Positions 45,846-54,385 of a stretch of 64,000 nucleotides of DNA are shown piece after piece; within the stretch, counting starts at the first letter, position 1, and each line of letters begins with the position of its first letter. The notes under the pieces are model-generated. The model was not told the DNA's origin. It made no database searches and saw nothing but the letters and a program-made list of their open reading frames with translations. Both the position numbers and the translations under genes were made by a program. The stretch covers positions 1 to 64,000 of the forward strand of contig CAVTJO010000007.1 of assembly GCA_963734955.1 (NCBI GenBank), written 5' to 3'. Source of the DNA: UBA11986 sp963734955 (GTDB taxonomy: Bacteria > Bacteroidota > Ignavibacteria > UBA10030 > UBA6906).

Positions 45846-46811
45846 CTAGGGCCAGTCAAACTCGACCGGCTGCACAGATGCAACAATGTGTGTTCCGGCT
45901 TCTCCGTTAATAGCCCGGTAAAGATGCGCTGCATCCGTGATGATTGCCTCTTTGCCGCCCCTCTCGATATATGCCATTGCCGCCTGGATTTTTGGTCCCA
46001 TACTTCCTTCTGGAAACTGACCCTCGGCAAGGAAGCTTGCGCATTGATCGTAAGTGAGATGTCGCAAGGAATGTTGTGTGGGTCTTCCAAAGTCAACGTA
46101 GACGAATTCCTCTCCGGTGGCAACCGCAAACACATCGGCACCGAGCTGGCTGGCAAGGATTGCCGATGTCAGATCCTTGTCAATCACCGCCTCGACACCT
46201 TTGGTAATATCGTGGTCGTTAAAAACGGGGATGCCTCCGCCTCCGCCGGCGATGACAACAAGCCCCCGGTCCACACATGCCCGGATTGCATCAAGCTCGA
46301 TAATCTCCTTTGGATACGGAGATGGCACCACCCGCCGGTACCCTTCCGGCTTTTCGACCATCGTCCAGCCAAGTTCCAGTCGATAGCGCTCTGCCTCCTC
46401 TTTCGTGAGGAAGGGTCCAATCGGTTTTGTCGGGTGTGTGAAAGCCGGATCATCCTTGTCTACGCGAACCTGGGTAACAAGAGTCGCGATCGGGACGTGA
46501 AGGTGCTCCCTCTGCATCATCTGCCACATCGCGTATTGCAGCACGTAGCCGATTTCTCCTTGTGTTGCGGCCAGACAGCAATCGTATGGCATCCGGTACG
46601 CGTGGGCGGCGGCAATCTCCGACCGGACGAGCGCTGCTCCGATCTGTGGGCCGTTGCCATGCGTGAGGACTACCCGGTGGCCGGATTTAATGAGCGCGAC
46701 GACGGTGGACGCAGTTTCCACCGCATGCTCAAACTGATGTTCGGCGAGTGAGGGTTCACCTGTCCGCATGAGCGCGTTTCCCCCGACGGCGACCAGAACC
46801 AGCTTTGACAT
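45846..46811 (-). CDS. arcC: Carbamate kinase
   Basis: Enzyme of 321 residues that makes ATP from carbamoyl phosphate, or the reverse. It has the family start LVAVGGNALMRTGEPSL, then VLTHGNGPQIGAAL, VIAGGGGGIPV and DKDLTSAILASQLGADVFAV. The start at 46811 has GGAGA five bases upstream; an upstream TTG is less likely. It begins one base after the stop of the ornithine carbamoyltransferase gene. With that enzyme it could run fermentation of citrulline to ATP, as in the arginine deiminase pathway. No arginine deiminase gene is nearby. Confidence 0.93.
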   Translation of the reverse strand: MSKLVLVAVGGNALMRTGEPSLAEHQFEHAVETASTVVALIKSGHRVVLTHGNGPQIGAALVRSEIAAAHAYRMPYDCCLAATQGEIGYVLQYAMWQMMQREHLHVPIATLVTQVRVDKDDPAFTHPTKPIGPFLTKEEAERYRLELGWTMVEKPEGYRRVVPSPYPKEIIELDAIRACVDRGLVVIAGGGGGIPVFNDHDITKGVEAVIDKDLTSAILASQLGADVFAVATGEEFVYVDFGRPTQHSLRHLTYDQCASFLAEGQFPEGSMGPKIQAAMAYIERGGKEAIITDAAHLYRAINGEAGTHIVASVQPVEFDWP

Positions 46812-46812
46812 C

Positions 46813-47790
46813 TCAGTCTCCAAGCATTTCCAGCATAATTGCTTTTTCGATGTGGAGGCGGTTTTCCGCTTCTTGAAACACCACCGAGTTCTCCGAATCG
46901 ATCACGTCATCGGTTACCTCTTCGCCGCGGTGCGCGGGAAGGCAGTGCATAAAAAGAGCGTCCCGCTTTGCATGGGAAAAGAGTTCTGTGTTTACCTGGT
47001 AAGGCTTGAAGATCGCGCGTCTAAGTTCAGCTTCTTTTTCCTGACCCATGCTTGTCCATGTGTCTGTATAGACCACATCTGCCTGTTCAACAGCCGCGAG
47101 CGGGTCCGCCTCAACAACGATTGCTGCTCCGGTGTCGGTGGCGATTTGTTGCGCCCGGCGCGTCACTTCCATCGAAGGTCGATACGCGTCAGGCGTTGCC
47201 ACGTGCAGAGATGCCCCCAGCTTTGCGGCAGTCAACATGAGGGAATGGGTGACGTTGTTGCCATCCCCCACGTAACTTAGCTTCAGTGTTCGGAAATCCT
47301 TCTTCAATTCCTGAATGGTAAAGAAATCGGCGAGTGCCTGGCAAGGATGTTCAAAGTCTGTGAGGCCGTTGATCACCGGTTTTGAGCAGTGCTGTGCAAA
47401 GGTCGTGCAGACATCATTGCCAAACGTTCGTATCATGACGCCATCGACCATGCGCTCAAGATTCTTCGCAACATCATGGATCGACTCACGCTTGCCAAGG
47501 CTGATCTCCTGGGGGGACAAGTATACTGAATCGCCGCCGAGTTGCTTGATGCCAACATCGAACGTCGTCCGGGTTCGAAGGGATGGCTTCTCAAAAATCA
47601 GGGCCATGATCTTGCCGTCAAGTGCTCCCCTGTACTTTTGAGGATGTCTTTTGATTTCAGCGGTCAAGCGGAGGAGACGCTCAATATCGCTCGTCGTCAG
47701 GTCGTCGATGGACAACAGGTCCCGCGCAAAGAGAGTAGGTTGCTTCGGTTTCGGACGACGTGATGGTGTCGAGCGCACAGGTGTTCCCAC
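46813..47790 (-). CDS. argF: Ornithine carbamoyltransferase
   Basis: Enzyme of 325 residues with the carbamoyl-phosphate motif KPSLRTRTTFDVG (about 69-81), the ornithine-binding HPCQALAD and the catalytic HCLPAHRG. It joins ornithine and carbamoyl phosphate to citrulline, or splits citrulline by phosphorolysis. It could be the anabolic or the catabolic form (argF or arcB); the carbamate kinase next to it leans to catabolic use. The start is GTG at 47790 with AAGGAGG seven bases before it. It is the first gene of the operon. Confidence 0.93.
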   Translation of the reverse strand: MGTPVRSTPSRRPKPKQPTLFARDLLSIDDLTTSDIERLLRLTAEIKRHPQKYRGALDGKIMALIFEKPSLRTRTTFDVGIKQLGGDSVYLSPQEISLGKRESIHDVAKNLERMVDGVMIRTFGNDVCTTFAQHCSKPVINGLTDFEHPCQALADFFTIQELKKDFRTLKLSYVGDGNNVTHSLMLTAAKLGASLHVATPDAYRPSMEVTRRAQQIATDTGAAIVVEADPLAAVEQADVVYTDTWTSMGQEKEAELRRAIFKPYQVNTELFSHAKRDALFMHCLPAHRGEEVTDDVIDSENSVVFQEAENRLHIEKAIMLEMLGD

Positions 47791-48593
47791 AGATAGCCTC
47801 CTTGGTCAAAGTCAAAATGTTGAATTCTGATCAGTTCCGCACTGAGAGATGGCCTCCCGGGTGAATCGCGTCAAACGGTATGCCCAAGCGCTGTTACGAC
47901 CTATTGAACAATTTCACCATCCTGATTGACGCTCCGGTTTGAGATTTCTCAGAATTAGAAAAGTGATATGAGGATTGAGAACGCGTGGTGGTGAAGTCTT
48001 CAACACAAAGGGGACATTGATGTCCTGAATCAATTGTTGCGGGCTGTCTGAGCTAGGATCGGCTGATGGAGCCAATCACAATGAGGCCCCACCGCACTCG
48101 GGTGAATTCACGTGACGTGTTGCGGTTAGCGGATCGGGCAACAACGAAGTGCTGAACTCAATCGAAAGTATCAACAACGTGAAGCATTTAGGGCGGCGGA
48201 CACCGGCACATCTGAGGTTCAGTGGCCATACACCGAATGAGAAGGATGGATCGCTAATGGAAATTAGAACGCCACACACCAACCGCCGCCCGACTTTGTT
48301 GCCATTGTTGTGCGCCGGTACGTTCAACTAATCTGAGCGAGGGGATATGAAATGGAAAAGATTTTTGTGCAAATTGTTCGGGCACAAAAAATGGTAGCGG
48401 GGCTAAGAACGTACCGTATGGCGTACAACTGGGGAAATAATGCACGTCTAGTGCACTGAGAGCTGTTTCAGGGTCCCTAAGGGGATTTGCGGCCTATCGG
48501 TAAAGACGAGTCGAGCGCTATGCTCTCTGCCAAATGTAATGAGGATGTCTGCGGGTCTGGCAAACATCCTCATCTCAAAGAGAACCGGATTGT
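47791..48593. other. Large intergenic region with an inverted repeat
   Basis: About 800 bases without a credible gene. Short frames on both strands are not conserved-looking. A nearly 100-base inverted repeat with perfect 9-bp arms at 48191-48291 is the only structure seen. The leader of argF lies at its left end. Confidence 0.6.
48191..48291. repeat. Inverted repeat GGGCGGCGG / CCGCCGCCC
   Basis: Perfect 9-bp arms at 48191-48199 and 48283-48291 are separated by 83 bases. Outside the arms the two flanks (CAACGTGAAG and its partner GACTTTGTTG) are weakly complementary too, so a large stem-loop RNA or an inverted-repeat element is possible. No coding frame is preserved across it. Confidence 0.45.
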
Positions 48594-49478
48594 CTATTCG
48601 AGAAACTTCCCAAGTCTCAATTTGGAAAACAATCCTGACGGCTGAGGCCTCGGCGTCTCTGAAGCTGATTCTGGCGCTGTCGAGTTTCCGCTCGATTCAT
48701 CGTCACCAAAGATCTTTGGGGCCTTTGATGCATCGCGCCACACAGAACGTTCTTTCTCGACTCGCTCTTGTTCTTTCTGTTGCTTCAGCATCTCCATTCT
48801 GAGCTGGTCGTTGCCGGGTTGCGATAAGGGCCCTTGCTGCATGGATCGGGTATTGAATGGTGATGCGAAACCGCCTGGATTTGAAGCCGCCATGCTTGGC
48901 TGATCTGGCGATGCGAAGGAGTGAGTGTCTGGTCTTGAAAGTACTGCACCAGTTCGGGTAGATTTCCAGGCAGGCAATACAGTTTTCTCGCTGGCGATTA
49001 CGTACGGGCTCAGAGGATCCAAAAGGTATGCTTTCATGAGTGAATCGAACGCCTTCTCTGACGAACCACTCTCGAGGTACTGGTCTGCCATGTTGGTGAG
49101 GAATCTGACCTTTGCATGAATGTCATCGGGTGAGAGCACCTGTTCGTCTTCATGCGCCTTGATGCCGTTCGCGAATTCCCGCCCAACTGTGACTGAAAGC
49201 GACCCGGACCGTCCGTCTGCAAGCTCGCTCGCCGGGGTTCCGTCGCGGCCGGAGTTCTGTACGATCCGAATCCGGTCGATGATTGCCTGAATGTATTGGT
49301 TGTCTGGATCGAGACGCTGGGCAACGGAGAGTTGTTCAATTGCGAAGTCGTAACGCCCGGATGCGGCGAGTTTCTCGGCGGAGCGGATCAGGTGTGATGC
49401 CCCGCCCGTGCTAAATTCCTTTCCAGCTTCTGAAGGTTTTGGTCCCCGCAATCCTGATACCCAATCCAAGGTTCCCAT
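48594..49478 (-). CDS. TPR-like cytoplasmic protein, unknown function
   Basis: Protein of 294 residues without a signal peptide. Two TPR-like units are visible: RYDFAIEQLSVAQRLDPDNQ near residues 42-61 and EKAFDSLMKAYLLDPLSPYV near 140-159. The C-terminal third is low-complexity, rich in Ser, Pro, Asn and Gln, with a short coiled-coil-like QQKEQERVEKERSVW. It probably binds other proteins. A strong promoter lies 63-91 bases upstream. I cannot assign a family. Confidence 0.65.
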   Translation of the reverse strand: MGTLDWVSGLRGPKPSEAGKEFSTGGASHLIRSAEKLAASGRYDFAIEQLSVAQRLDPDNQYIQAIIDRIRIVQNSGRDGTPASELADGRSGSLSVTVGREFANGIKAHEDEQVLSPDDIHAKVRFLTNMADQYLESGSSEKAFDSLMKAYLLDPLSPYVIASEKTVLPAWKSTRTGAVLSRPDTHSFASPDQPSMAASNPGGFASPFNTRSMQQGPLSQPGNDQLRMEMLKQQKEQERVEKERSVWRDASKAPKIFGDDESSGNSTAPESASETPRPQPSGLFSKLRLGKFLE

Positions 49479-49540
49479 AGCCTTAGCCCCCGTGTGACTT
49501 ATGCTACATTTCTTCTTTGGCTTTCGCCGATTGTGTGATG

Positions 49541-49569
49541 ATGATAACAGTTTTACCAGCCAATGTCAA
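49541..49569 (-). promoter_or_regulatory. Sigma-70-like promoter TTGACA-N17-TATCAT
   Basis: A perfect -35 hexamer and good -10 hexamer with exactly 17 bases between them on the minus strand, 63-91 bases upstream of the TPR-protein start at 49478. Confidence 0.65.
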
Positions 49570-49713
49570 GTCTATTCGCAAACATTTACTAAAACCATCA
49601 GCAAACCTCTTCGGCGATGACACCTTTTGGATTCAGATCGACAAAAAATCAGGTTCCTCCCGCGAAGGGAAAAAATTACTTCTGACCAAATTCTACCTGC
49701 GACATTGCGGACT

Positions 49714-49741
49714 TTGATTTGGTTTACATGATCCATATTTT
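49714..49741 (+). promoter_or_regulatory. Candidate promoter TTGATT-N16-TATTTT
   Basis: The hexamers are spaced by 16 bases and the -10 ends about 60 bases before the SDR start at 49804. Confidence 0.45.
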
Positions 49742-49803
49742 CAATCCAGAGTGAAGGCTGTCAGCTTTCCCGAACCAAAAATTAACTTGATCTGGGGGTC
49801 GCA

Positions 49804-50682
49804 ATGTTGAACGGCAAGGTCGTAATTGTTACCGGAGCTTCTTCGGGCATCGGCGAAGCTCTAGCGGCGCTTGTGGCAATGGAAGGTGCAACCGTGATTA
49901 TTGCTGCGCGACGTCTGCTGATGCTTGAAGCGGTAGCCGGCAGTATCCGGAAAGAAGGAGGTAGCTGCATCGTCCACCGATGCGACGTTACGAAGCACGA
50001 TGAAGCAGAAGGTCTTATCCATCAAACGGTCAAGAGAATGGGAAAACTGGACATTCTCGTAAACAACGCAGGCCGCGGTCACTTTTCCAGCGTGGAAGAC
50101 ACGACAGAGGAGACGCTCCACAGTATGTTCGACCTCAATGTCTTTTCTCTCTGGTACACATCGGGCCCGGCTGTTCGGTACATGAAGCAACAGGGAAGCG
50201 GGCACATCATCAATGTAGCAAGCTTGGCAGGAAAGCTGGGATATCCATACAACAGCGCATATGTGGCAGCCAAACACGCGTGTGTTGGGTTCACTCACGC
50301 ATTGCGCCAGGAGCTTCTTGAGACTGGAATTCATGCCACCGTTGTGTGTCCCGGTAGCGTTGCAACAGACTGGGCGAGCGCCACCGAGGGAGGCTCAATG
50401 CGTTCCTTCTTCTCTAAGTCCGGTGAGCGCATAAAACGCATTGCTGCCGAACGGGGGATTTCTCTTCCGGAGATTGAGGGGTTGAAAAGTGCGGAAGAAA
50501 TCGCACGCTCCATCGTGGACTGCATTCATCACCCCGTCGCAGAAGTCTTCACGCACGGCGGTTCAAAGGAATTTGTTCTATGGGCAACCCAAAACAGGGA
50601 GCAGGCTGAGCAGCGTCAGCTTCCCATCGTGCTAGGTGAGCGCGAGGCGTATCAGGCTCTGCGGAACAACCAGAAGGGATAG
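49804..50682 (+). CDS. SDR family oxidoreductase
   Basis: Short-chain dehydrogenase of 292 residues. The NAD(P) motif TGASSGIGEALA is at residues 10-21, NNAG at about 87-90, and the catalytic Ser and YxxxK in VASLAGKLGYPYNSAYVAAK near 140-160. The Arg after the first motif, in IIAARR, favours NADP. The C-terminal part has SAEEIARSIVDCIHHP, typical of classical SDRs close to 3-oxoacyl-ACP-reductase-like enzymes. The substrate is unknown. The start is ATG with GGGGG just upstream. Confidence 0.85.
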   Translation: MLNGKVVIVTGASSGIGEALAALVAMEGATVIIAARRLLMLEAVAGSIRKEGGSCIVHRCDVTKHDEAEGLIHQTVKRMGKLDILVNNAGRGHFSSVEDTTEETLHSMFDLNVFSLWYTSGPAVRYMKQQGSGHIINVASLAGKLGYPYNSAYVAAKHACVGFTHALRQELLETGIHATVVCPGSVATDWASATEGGSMRSFFSKSGERIKRIAAERGISLPEIEGLKSAEEIARSIVDCIHHPVAEVFTHGGSKEFVLWATQNREQAEQRQLPIVLGEREAYQALRNNQKG

Positions 50683-50737
50683 GCGGAGAGGCGCTTGAGT
50701 AATCAACGCAAACCACGGGACCCATGGATAAAAGACA

Positions 50738-50769
50738 AAGGCACTCCATCTTAATGGATGGAATGCCTT
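50738..50769 (-). terminator. Hairpin terminator after the T9SS gene at 50800
   Basis: On the minus strand the stem AAGGCATTCCATC/GATGGAGTGCCTT, with one mismatch, is followed by TTTGTCTTTT. It lies about 30 bases after the stop at 50800. It may also end the convergent SDR gene. Confidence 0.7.
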
Positions 50770-50799
50770 AACCCCTGACTGGTGCGATGAAGATCTTGT

Positions 50800-52731
50800 C
50801 TACTTAAGGAGGAGCATCTTCTTCACGTCAACAAATCCGCCCGCTTCGAGGCGGTAGAAATACATGCCACTTGCTAACGCCGATGCGTCGAAGCGAACCG
50901 CTTTGAACCCGGCGTCCTCAACTTGATCGACAAGCGATGCAACTTCCTGCCCAAGTACATTGAACACCTTCAACACAACCCGTGATCGATCGGGAATACT
51001 GTATTGAATGGTGGTGGTTGGATTGAAAGGATTCGGATAGCTTTGCCCGAGCTCGAACGAGTATGGCCTTCCCGGTTGGTCAACGACCGAGGTCGAACCA
51101 TTGCCTCCAAGTATGACGTTTGAGTTGATTGTATACGTGTTTGGAGGGACGACAATCGTTCCTTGAGCGGCAGCATATCCAGTCCGGTCGCCAAACACAG
51201 TGACCTCGCCGGTCGGGATGGCGCTCATTGAATAGGCCCCTGTTCCATCAGAAACTCCGTAACCAACAGTGATACCGTCAGCGGTTCGCGCAACAACTCT
51301 TCCTCCGGTAATCGGGCTGCCATTCGACCCGGTAACAGCTCCGGTAATTGTGACCAGACCGGGGCTCTCGATTGGGACGATGCCGATGTCAATGCTCGAA
51401 ACCATGCCGGCGGCGATGATCGAGTCCGCCTCCTGCCAGTGAATTATTCCGAAGGCATTGCTTTTGTAAAAGCCCGGTGTGAAGTTACTATAGGGAACAG
51501 CCAATGCTTCGTAAACTCCTGATGTTACATGGGCAAATAGGAAGTTGCCCAGTGTATCGGAGTGCACCACCCGTGTTGTGGGAGGAGGTTGGGTTCCAGG
51601 AGGCTTTGGGAAAAGGATGACGCGCGACGGGATAGGCTGACCGGTCGAGTCTCTCACCACCCCCCGCACACTGTTTTGAGCTTCAGGAAAACCCCTGAGA
51701 GAGAAATCGATGCCGGTGGTGTCATGAACGACGGTGATGATGTCCGCTTGCGTGGGGTCGTACTGATTCTCATAGTACTCCGGGAGGTATCCGATCCGTG
51801 CCGCCGCTGCAATGTAGCTTGCACCCGCTATAACGCGAATATGATACTGGCCGAATTGATCAGTCTGACCCCAACCGATGACCCCGCGCGTATAGCCCAA
51901 GCCAGGGATTACTTGTTCTTCATCCCCAAGGCCGGGGGTCTGCCCCGTGGTTGACGCAATGGAGTTCATTTCCTGCATTGTCCGCATGAACACCACTGAT
52001 GCGTATTGCAGAGGATGATTCTCAGCATCCGTTACCTGCCCGTTGACAAAGACAAGGGAGATCGGTGAGGTGCTCGCCAGGCTGAAGTCTGCGTTCGCGG
52101 TGTCACCTTCTGCGACGTGGACGGGGGTTGCGTCAGATGGGTCAGGCGCGTTGTTGTACCATTCCTGAACATACTGCTGCGGAACAAGTGAGGGCTCGGC
52201 CTTTATGAAGTAGGCACCCGTATCCACTTGAACCTGATACTGACCGTTCTGATTTGTAACCGTCGGAGCAGACCAGTACGGCTGAAGGTTCAATCTGAAT
52301 ACACGGATCCTGACATTGGCAATTGCCTGGCCATTTGCATCAGCAGTGACGATTCCTGCAATGGTGGCAGTGGGACGGGAATTGCTCACGGTAACCGCTG
52401 CGATGTTACTGCGCTGGCTCTCCACCATTGTTGTCTCATGAACCACGATTGACGTGACGTAATAGTAATAGGTATGGTTCAACAGGACTTCATGGTCATG
52501 AAAGGTTGGCATGGACGACCATCCTTCACGCTCAAAGTGCGAAGAGTCTCCCTGTGATCGGTAGATTCTGAACGTCCACGTGCCTGGCCGGGTCTGCCAC
52601 ATGAGGGACACAGTTGGTTCTTCGTTCGGCATGTTTTGCGCAACCAGACCTGTTGGAGTGGGCGGAGTCTGCCCTCGCATTTCAACTGACGCGACTACCA
52701 ACACCAAAGCCATCGCAATAGTCCGCTTCAT
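50800..52731 (-). CDS. Secreted protein with carboxypeptidase-regulatory-like repeats and T9SS sorting domain
   Basis: Exported protein of 643 residues. After a signal peptide (1-20), a Fn3-like domain (about 25-115) is followed by four or so Ig-like carboxypeptidase-regulatory domains, starting at ATIAGIVTADANGQAIANVR, FVNGQVTDAENHPLQYASVV, NSVRGVVRDSTGQPIPSRVI and TITGAVTGSNGSPITGGRVV. The sorting domain begins LGQSYPNPFNPTTTIQYSIP and ends VDVKKMLLLK. Such proteins are thought to be surface or adhesion scaffolds. A hairpin terminator lies downstream. The start at 52731 has GGAGAAGG upstream. Confidence 0.85.
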   Translation of the reverse strand: MKRTIAMALVLVVASVEMRGQTPPTPTGLVAQNMPNEEPTVSLMWQTRPGTWTFRIYRSQGDSSHFEREGWSSMPTFHDHEVLLNHTYYYYVTSIVVHETTMVESQRSNIAAVTVSNSRPTATIAGIVTADANGQAIANVRIRVFRLNLQPYWSAPTVTNQNGQYQVQVDTGAYFIKAEPSLVPQQYVQEWYNNAPDPSDATPVHVAEGDTANADFSLASTSPISLVFVNGQVTDAENHPLQYASVVFMRTMQEMNSIASTTGQTPGLGDEEQVIPGLGYTRGVIGWGQTDQFGQYHIRVIAGASYIAAAARIGYLPEYYENQYDPTQADIITVVHDTTGIDFSLRGFPEAQNSVRGVVRDSTGQPIPSRVILFPKPPGTQPPPTTRVVHSDTLGNFLFAHVTSGVYEALAVPYSNFTPGFYKSNAFGIIHWQEADSIIAAGMVSSIDIGIVPIESPGLVTITGAVTGSNGSPITGGRVVARTADGITVGYGVSDGTGAYSMSAIPTGEVTVFGDRTGYAAAQGTIVVPPNTYTINSNVILGGNGSTSVVDQPGRPYSFELGQSYPNPFNPTTTIQYSIPDRSRVVLKVFNVLGQEVASLVDQVEDAGFKAVRFDASALASGMYFYRLEAGGFVDVKKMLLLK

Positions 52732-52819
52732 AATCCTTCTCCCTCAGGCCGGTCCTAACCTGTCATTAAGATTACACTTATACATGTTAGAATATACTCC
52801 ATTTCCACAGAAGAGACAA

Positions 52820-52835
52820 TACCATATCTATGGTA
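52820..52835. promoter_or_regulatory. Dyad TACCATA-TC-TATGGTA
   Basis: Perfect inverted 7-bp arms with a two-base centre. It lies 89 bases upstream of the T9SS start at 52731 and about 190 before the ald promoter candidate. An operator role is possible but unsupported. Confidence 0.35.
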
Positions 52836-53024
52836 CATCCTGGTGGAATTACCAAGGAAACCCAAAGCCATTTCGACATCGTCTGGGGTCAATATGCCGT
52901 CCGTCCGGGGAGATTATCTGTGGAGTACAGCCATGAGGCACAGCTATAGCTAAATAGAAGAGCCTTCGTGACATGGCGAGTTACGTTAAGCATTTGCGTG
53001 TTGTAGCATTTGCGCGAAAGCCGC

Positions 53025-53053
53025 TTGACTTTCCCCCCGCCGAGGACTACATT
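53025..53053 (+). promoter_or_regulatory. Candidate promoter TTGACT-N17-TACATT for ald
   Basis: The -35 and -10-like hexamers have 17 bases between them. The transcript would have a leader of about 215 bases before the ald start at 53276, which is long; a leader element could lie there. Confidence 0.5.
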
Positions 53054-53275
53054 CACGCTGTAATCTTCTATCATCCAACGCAACGCTCCTCTTTGACATT
53101 ACCTTTCCCCTGTTTTCGGAGCTTTTCTTCAGGGGATGCTCTTCTTGTCAGTGATAAGACTGACGATTCAATTCAACCTGATGTTGTACAATATCGATGT
53201 TATGGAGCCGAAATGCATGAGAGTAAGTTTCAAACAAGATGCTGCAGTGCAGCCTCTTGAAATCGAGGAGGGACT

Positions 53276-54385
53276 ATGAATATCGGAGTACCCCGTGAAC
53301 GTCGGGCAGATGAAAACCGGGTGGGCCTTACGCCTGCGGGCGTGGAGTTGTTGGCCGCCGCGGGCCACACGAGCTACGTTGAGGATGAAGCCGGTGTGGG
53401 GGCAGGCTTTTCAAATGTTGATTATGAACAGGCAGGGGCGAGGATTGTCTACTCTCCGCAGGAGGTTTATGGCCGCGCCGACCTTCTGGTGAAGGTTGCG
53501 AGGCCGACAGAAGAAGAAGTGGAGCTTGTCCATGAGGGAAGCACCCTGATGGGATTTCTCCATCTGGCAGTTGCCCGGCGAGAGCGCGTGGAGATGTTAC
53601 TGGAACGGCATGTAACTGCGATTGCGTTTGAGACAATCCAGAACGACGATGGCGGTCTTCCTGTCCAGACTCCACTCAGCAAGGCCGCCGGTTTGATGGC
53701 ACCACAACTTGCCGGCGCTCTGATGCAGAACAACCACGGAGGCAAGGGGATTCTTCTCGGTGGGGTCCCTGGGGTGCCCCCAGCGGAGGTTGTGATCATT
53801 GGAGCGGGTACATTCGGCACAGCGGCCGCGAATGCGTTTCTCGGTGCAGGAGCAAGTGTCTACGTGCTCGATCAGGACATTTCGCGCCTTCAGTATCTCG
53901 ATGAGAGGTGCAGGGTAGGTGGTCGGTTGGTGACAATGGTATCGCATAAGTTCAATATTGCCAAGGTAATCAAGTTTGCCGACGTTGTGGTTGGTGCCGT
54001 GCTTGTGCCCGGAGCCCGCGCGCCGATTGTTGTCACCCGTGAGATGGTACGGTCAATGAAGCCGCGTTCGGTGATCCTCGATATTTCAATCGATCAGGGA
54101 GGCTGTGTTGAGACAAGTCGCCCGACAACGCACCACGATCCGACGTTCATTGAGGAAGGGATCATCCATTACTGTGTCCCAAACATGACCTCAGTTGTTG
54201 CCCGGACGGCCACGCACGCGCTCAACAACGCAGCATGGCCATTCATCCGCGAAATCGCTCAGGATGGTTTGGATGCCGCCCTCGCGAAAACCTCAGCGTT
54301 GAAGCGGGGAGTTGCAACACACAAAGGCCGCGTGGTTAATCCGACGCTTGCAGCGAGTCTTGGCCTCAAGGAGGTGACGCTGTGA
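53276..54385 (+). CDS. ald: Alanine dehydrogenase
   Basis: NAD enzyme of 369 residues that interconverts alanine and pyruvate plus ammonia. The family start IGVPRERRADENRVGLTPAG with its substrate-binding region and the NAD motif IIGAGTFGTAAANAFLGAGA near 172-191 are clear. The QGGCVETSRPTTHHDPTF segment and HYCVPNMTSVVARTATHAL are conserved. The start follows AGGAGG by five bases. Its stop overlaps the start of the CoA-transferase gene (GTGA), so the two are coupled. It may feed alanine or other amino acids into fermentation. Confidence 0.92.
   Translation: MNIGVPRERRADENRVGLTPAGVELLAAAGHTSYVEDEAGVGAGFSNVDYEQAGARIVYSPQEVYGRADLLVKVARPTEEEVELVHEGSTLMGFLHLAVARRERVEMLLERHVTAIAFETIQNDDGGLPVQTPLSKAAGLMAPQLAGALMQNNHGGKGILLGGVPGVPPAEVVIIGAGTFGTAAANAFLGAGASVYVLDQDISRLQYLDERCRVGGRLVTMVSHKFNIAKVIKFADVVVGAVLVPGARAPIVVTREMVRSMKPRSVILDISIDQGGCVETSRPTTHHDPTFIEEGIIHYCVPNMTSVVARTATHALNNAAWPFIREIAQDGLDAALAKTSALKRGVATHKGRVVNPTLAASLGLKEVTL

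Larger units (their letters stand above)
49479..49803. other. Divergent promoter region between the TPR gene and the SDR gene
   Basis: About 325 bases. It holds a minus-strand promoter at 49541-49569 for the TPR gene and a plus-strand candidate at 49714-49741 for the SDR gene. Nothing else is seen. Confidence 0.6.
52732..53275. other. Divergent region between the T9SS gene and ald
   Basis: About 545 bases without a credible gene. It holds a 16-base dyad at 52820-52835 and a promoter candidate for the ald operon at 53025-53053. A small frame near 52973-53260 overlaps the promoter and is not convincing. Confidence 0.6.

Noticed and set aside
45888..46751. Open frame of about 290 codons opposite carbamate kinase
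   Set aside because: It is antisense to a clear carbamate kinase gene.
44425..47790. Complete arginine deiminase pathway
   Set aside because: Carbamate kinase and ornithine carbamoyltransferase are present but no arginine deiminase or arginine/ornithine antiporter is seen.
48076..48331. Two small frames on opposite strands in the 800-base gap
   Set aside because: They overlap each other and the inverted repeat; neither has a ribosome site or recognisable sequence.
52973..53260. Small plus-strand frame before ald
   Set aside because: It overlaps the promoter candidate of ald and looks like non-coding sequence.
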